Source: Zopfochytrium polystomum
Taxonomy: Eukaryota; Chytridiomycota; Chytridiomycetes; Chytridiales; Chytridiaceae
Length of the DNA: 64,000 nt
Reading direction: 5' to 3'
NCBI GenBank assembly: GCA_025765615.1
Contig: JAIVFJ010000046.1
Span: 248,001 to 312,000 of the forward strand
The notes below the pieces were generated by a model, which was not told where the DNA came from, did not search any database, and saw only the letters and a list, made by a program, of their open reading frames with translations. Position 1 is the first letter of the stretch. Each line of letters starts with the position of its first letter. Both the position numbers and the translations under genes were made by a program. Positions 60,837 through 64,000 of this stretch are shown piece by piece.

Positions 60837-60905
60837 AGCATGTCTCAAACTTAGCACCTTTGCCATTGAAGGGAGCGCTCTACACCACTGAGCTAGAGGG
60901 CCTCT
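60837..60905 (-). ncRNA. tRNA-like sequence (right subterminal module, inverted)
   Basis: On the minus strand, CTCTAGCTCAGTGGTGTAGA then GCGCTCCCTTCAATGGCAAA GG and AAGTTTGAGACATGC closely match the module at 59318-59392, in opposite orientation. The anticodon-like stem is partly lost. The two modules sit roughly 290 bases inside each terminal repeat. Confidence 0.5.
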
Positions 60906-61302
60906 GGCCAGTAGTGCAGAGCAGCCTGAGCCATTCAGCCTGCAACTTAGTGCGTAATAATAACATGAATAATATACATGGCCGCGGCTAAGAGACAGTC
61001 CAAATCTCAGTTGTTTGGCTTGCAGGGACAATAATAACCCATGGAAATAATAAGAAATGGGGTCCAGCTGTGTTACATCACTTTTGTGAAATGTTGTTTG
61101 GTCGAGTCAAATTGATAATCCTCACAAGTTATCAGTTAAAAAAAGCAGGGTATACTCTTTTTATTTGAGGCCGCAGGCTCAACAGCCTGTCGTCCTCACA
61201 ATAACTGTAGGACTGCAAGTTGATGCCCAGCTGATAGCAGAACTTCCAAACAAGACAAAGTAGTGATTTTCCATCAGCAGGAGCTCCGTGAGCAGCATCT
61301 GA

Positions 61303-62664
61303 CTAGCAGAAAATTCCAGACCCTGTGTTGGAATAAGACAAACCATACTCACGTGTACCATTGATGTAATGAAGGACTCGAATGAGGATCTGCAAGTGGT
61401 GTTTGCTTGGGTCCTTGCTGAAGGCGCCAAGATATGAGACTGCTGGTGCCAAGTCTGGTTGTGTGTGTGTTGCCAAATAGTTGATGCCACCAAGGATTGC
61501 TCGGTAGAGCTGTTGATTTGCTGTGGGTTCATCATTTTCTCGAGGTTGAAGGGTGAGAGGACTGGGGAGAGCAGTTACTGCTGTCTTCTTTCCATTGACT
61601 AGGTCTGCATGGCGTTGGAGTAACACTTTGATGTAAGCTCGTTGATGCAAGCAGATGCCAGTTGGTGTTCGATGAACTTCCATATTCAGTACGGTCTTGA
61701 TATGACCTAGTTCGCGGAGCTTATAGAAGGATTTTAGCAAATTGATGGCAGAGGTGATTTCCTCTGTGTGCCCAAAGAAACAAATATCAGCGACATAGAT
61801 AGCAATGAAAATAATACGCTCCTTTGTGCGCTTGAAGAGGATGCACGGATCTGCTGCGCTTTGTTGGTAGTCGGCAGACTTGAGACAACCAATGAGTTCC
61901 TGGTACCAACAACGCCCTGCTTGCTTGATACTGTTGACAGCTTTGTGCAAAAGCCAGACCTTGCCATCAGAACAGTAGCCATCTGGTTGCTCCATGTAGA
62001 TGGGGACATCAAGTTTGCTGTTGAGGTAGGCATTGCTAATATCGACCATGGCTGTGTCCCAACCGTTTGAGGCTGTCATAGCAAGGAGCCATCGTAGACT
62101 ATTGATGCGAACAACAGGAGAGTGAGTATTCCAGAAATCAACACCACGACGCTGTGTAAAGCCCTTAGCCACTAGTCGTGCGCGAAAGCGCTCAATGCTG
62201 CCGTCTGGTTCAAGCTTGACCTTGTAAACCCATTTGTTCTGCACGACATTGACATTCTTGGGTCGATCAATGACTTCAAAAGCTGCAAGCATTTGGAGGG
62301 CATCAATCTCTGTCTGCTCTGCTGCTATCCACTCTTTGGACCACTTTCCACGCATGGCCTCAGTGTGTGTTGCCAGGTCTGGACATTCGACACTGGTTAA
62401 ATATAGATGTCTGGATCGAGTATGTTTTGGAGATGGGCTGCGCGTAGGAGTGCATGGTGATTTGCGCACATGTGTAGGTGGAGGCTCTGGTGGTGGCGCT
62501 TGAGGTGGTAGGTCTCTAGTTGGTATTTCAGCAATTGTTTTGTCATCAGGGGTAGGCTTTGGTGGTGTTAGTAAAATTACAGAGGTGTTTATGAGTATTA
62601 GTGTTGAGATTTGACCCACGGGGTACACTACGCCTGTTACTGATGATCCCTTTGAGTACTCCAT
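61303..62664 (-). pseudogene. Ty1/copia polyprotein fragment (linker, RT, start of RNase H)
   Basis: 453-residue open frame. After a Pro-rich linker come WSKEWIAAEQTEIDALQMLA, NKWVYKVKLEPDGSIERFRA RLVAKGFTQRRGVDFW, WDTAMVDISNAYLNSKLDVP IYMEQPDG, LHKAVNSIKQAGRCWYQEL, the active-site segment IAIYVADICFFG, and SYLGAFSKDPSKHHLQ. The catalytic YVDD box reads YVAD, so the second Asp of the pair is kept but the first is Ala. A stop cuts the RNase H start at 61303; a decayed continuation reaches about 61205, where the inverted-repeat element begins. Gag, protease and integrase would lie to the right, but only unclear remnants are seen there. Confidence 0.88.
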
Positions 62665-63516
62665 CCAATCACATTGGATGGGGTGTTTGAAGGACTCAGT
62701 AGATTCAATACTTGAATGGGGTGCTCAGAAGGGCTAATCTGTTCTCAATAAAAAGAGATAGGCAAAGGCGGCTGTTGTTCTGGCTTTGTTCATCCTACCA
62801 GTAGGAACACTGCAATTAGAACATGCACAAAAATGCTTCTCTTGGTAAGGAATGAGACTGAGGGCAACAAAGGGGGCCTAAGGCAGCACCAACCAATCTG
62901 TGCCAGCTCCTTCCCAAGGCAGAAGCCAAGGGGGAAGACGAGAGGGGAGGAAAGTGGCCAGGTCCCAACCTGTTGGGGCCACCATCTTGGAGCACCAGCT
63001 CCCTCCCTGCCAAAGACAAGCCCTACGTTGGAGGGGGTTGGACACAAAGGGCAAACGCAAGGAAAGTTACTGTGCAGAGGTGCCTGTTGGATCAAACCAG
63101 AACTGCTTTCCACTACTATTTGTACTGGCAGACAACCTCAGTCTTAACACTCAGCAATTTGAGGCCTACTGTATCAATCACCAACCTCCTATTGTGAGAC
63201 TACTCTCAGTGATAAAGTCTAGGGATTTTATTCGCAAAAACAAGTTCAGATCTGCCAACTTCGTGGACCCTCACAGGCGCTACAGACATTGTACAGCAAT
63301 TTCGTTACTACCATTGGAAAGCTCTCAATCTCCTCTTTCCAACAAACCCTCCTGATCCCGGAACCATGTTAGGGTTTTTTTTTTTTGCAGTAAGCAGTGT
63401 GCAGGAGCAACACCTCACACTGTGGAGCATGAAATCACCAACTGTGATGAGGATTTGGTGCATTTTTTGTCACCTGGTCTTGTCACAATTTTGTATAAAG
63501 CCAAACAGCATGCATT
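62665..63516. other. Repeat DNA without a supported gene
   Basis: Contains the second copy of the dispersed repeat (62950-63120) and decayed sequence upstream of the copia frame. A poly-T run lies at 63375-63385. No gene seen. Confidence 0.5.
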
Positions 63517-64000
63517 GTACAGGGGGAGGACAAAAGTTTCCGGGCACTGCTGTGCCACCCGCTACCGCCAGCTCATCGATCCGCGCTGCCCCATTGACTC
63601 ACCAAACTTGGAGCAATCGCCTCGACATTTGACATGGGGACAGCAAAGAGAGTGAAGAATGATCATGGCGTGTGCAAGACGCTGATTGCGATGCACAACA
63701 ACGGGAAGAGCACCTGTGAGATTGCCAATTACACAACTGTACCGAAGTCAACGGTCCAGGATATAATTACGCGCTATGAGAACACTGGCAGTCTCACTCA
63801 CCTGCCCCGTTCCGGACGGCCCTCGCAAGCTCTCAGAGAACAATCGCTGTTATTTGGTTCTAGCTACAAAGGGATCTGCATCAAACAGAAGGCAAACATT
63901 TGGCGACCTTACAAATCCGTTGAATTCTGCTTGTGACAATCCCGTTTCAACGAGGACTGTTCGACATGTACTTCACGAGGAGGGAATTTTCAACTGTCTT
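63517..64000 (+). mobile_element. Tc1/mariner element, left end and transposase start (runs off window)
   Basis: The terminal repeat starts TACAGGGGGAGGACAAAAGT at 63517, with the TA target, in the style of Tc1 ends. The transposase frame opens at ATG 63634: an HTH with MHNNGKSTCEIANYTTVPKS TVQDIITRYENTGS and the linker HLPRSGRPS. At about 63826 the frame slips: the Tc1-like continuation (RKLSEN, then VSTRTVRHVLHEEGIF) lies in the +1 frame up to the window end. The copy is therefore probably inactive; its DDE domain is outside the window. Confidence 0.82.

Larger units (their letters stand above)
59032..61203. mobile_element. 2.2-kb element with ~85-bp terminal inverted repeats
   Basis: Left end from 59032: TGTGAGGACGACAGGCTGTC, then CCTCAAATAAA, a TATAC, TTTTTAACTG and TGTGAGGATTA. 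The right end, read inward on the minus strand from 61203, has the same order: TGTGAGGACGACAGGCTGTT, CCTCAAATAAA, TATAC, TTTTTTTAACTG, TTGTGAGGATTA. No transposase was recognised inside, so it is non-autonomous or decayed. The flanks differ (RT start of one copia copy on the left, RNase H of another on the right) and no target duplication is visible. Confidence 0.7.

Overview
The window is eukaryotic nuclear DNA, most likely from an early-diverging zoosporic (chytrid-like) fungus. The evidence is: many short GT-AG introns in compact genes on both strands; a full set of housekeeping genes (RPA12, ubiquitin-L40, XPD, SEC24, PPP4R3, NASP, ECO1, TM9SF, NUP50, mitochondrial IF-3, mL43, LAMTOR3); a SPATA4/SPEF1-type calponin-homology protein, a family tied to cilia and flagella; and a fungal-style DHA1 drug or polyamine exporter. 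The taxon is an inference; no rRNA or mitochondrial marker is present.

Layout. 0-13 kb: a gene tail, then mL43 and LAMTOR3 in tandem on the minus strand, RPA12, an 856-residue low-complexity protein carrying eight copies of a short acidic-hydrophobic motif, an unknown 733-residue membrane protein, ubiquitin-L40 and the SPATA4-like gene. 13-18 kb: XPD/RAD3 and an SDR gene in extremely tight tandem on the minus strand. 18-22 kb: a 1274-residue protein joining a nucleotidyltransferase-like region to a diverged SDR domain. 23-27 kb: an MFS exporter, a Ser-rich single-pass membrane protein and a small hypothetical. 29-37 kb: NASP histone chaperone, ECO1 cohesin acetyltransferase and PPP4R3. 41-45 kb: SEC24. 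49-57 kb: a RhoGAP, TM9SF3-type nonaspanin, mitochondrial IF-3 and NUP50. Three of these genes (NASP, ECO1, XPD) serve chromatin, cohesion or repair, and two (SEC24, TM9SF) serve secretion, but nothing suggests a co-regulated cluster.

The spaces between these blocks (about 10-11, 28, 37-41, 45-49 and 57-64 kb) hold repeat islands: Ty1/copia coding relics and LTRs (several in opposite orientations), a Ty3/gypsy relic, three pogo-like DDE transposon copies, a Tc1/mariner element at the right edge, a tRNA-derived SINE with a clean 10-bp target duplication inside a pogo transposase, and a 2.2-kb element with about 85-bp terminal inverted repeats carrying tRNA-like modules. All the transposon coding regions seen are broken.

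The observations most worth pursuing are the nucleotidyltransferase-like/SDR fusion, the repeated D-x-x-D-[LIV]-[LIV]-x-x-G motif protein, the SINE and TIR elements with tRNA-like modules, a single-base frameshift in NUP50, and very short distances between neighbouring genes. Exon boundaries were set by hand from GT/AG sites, reading phase and family alignment from memory, so individual junctions may be off.
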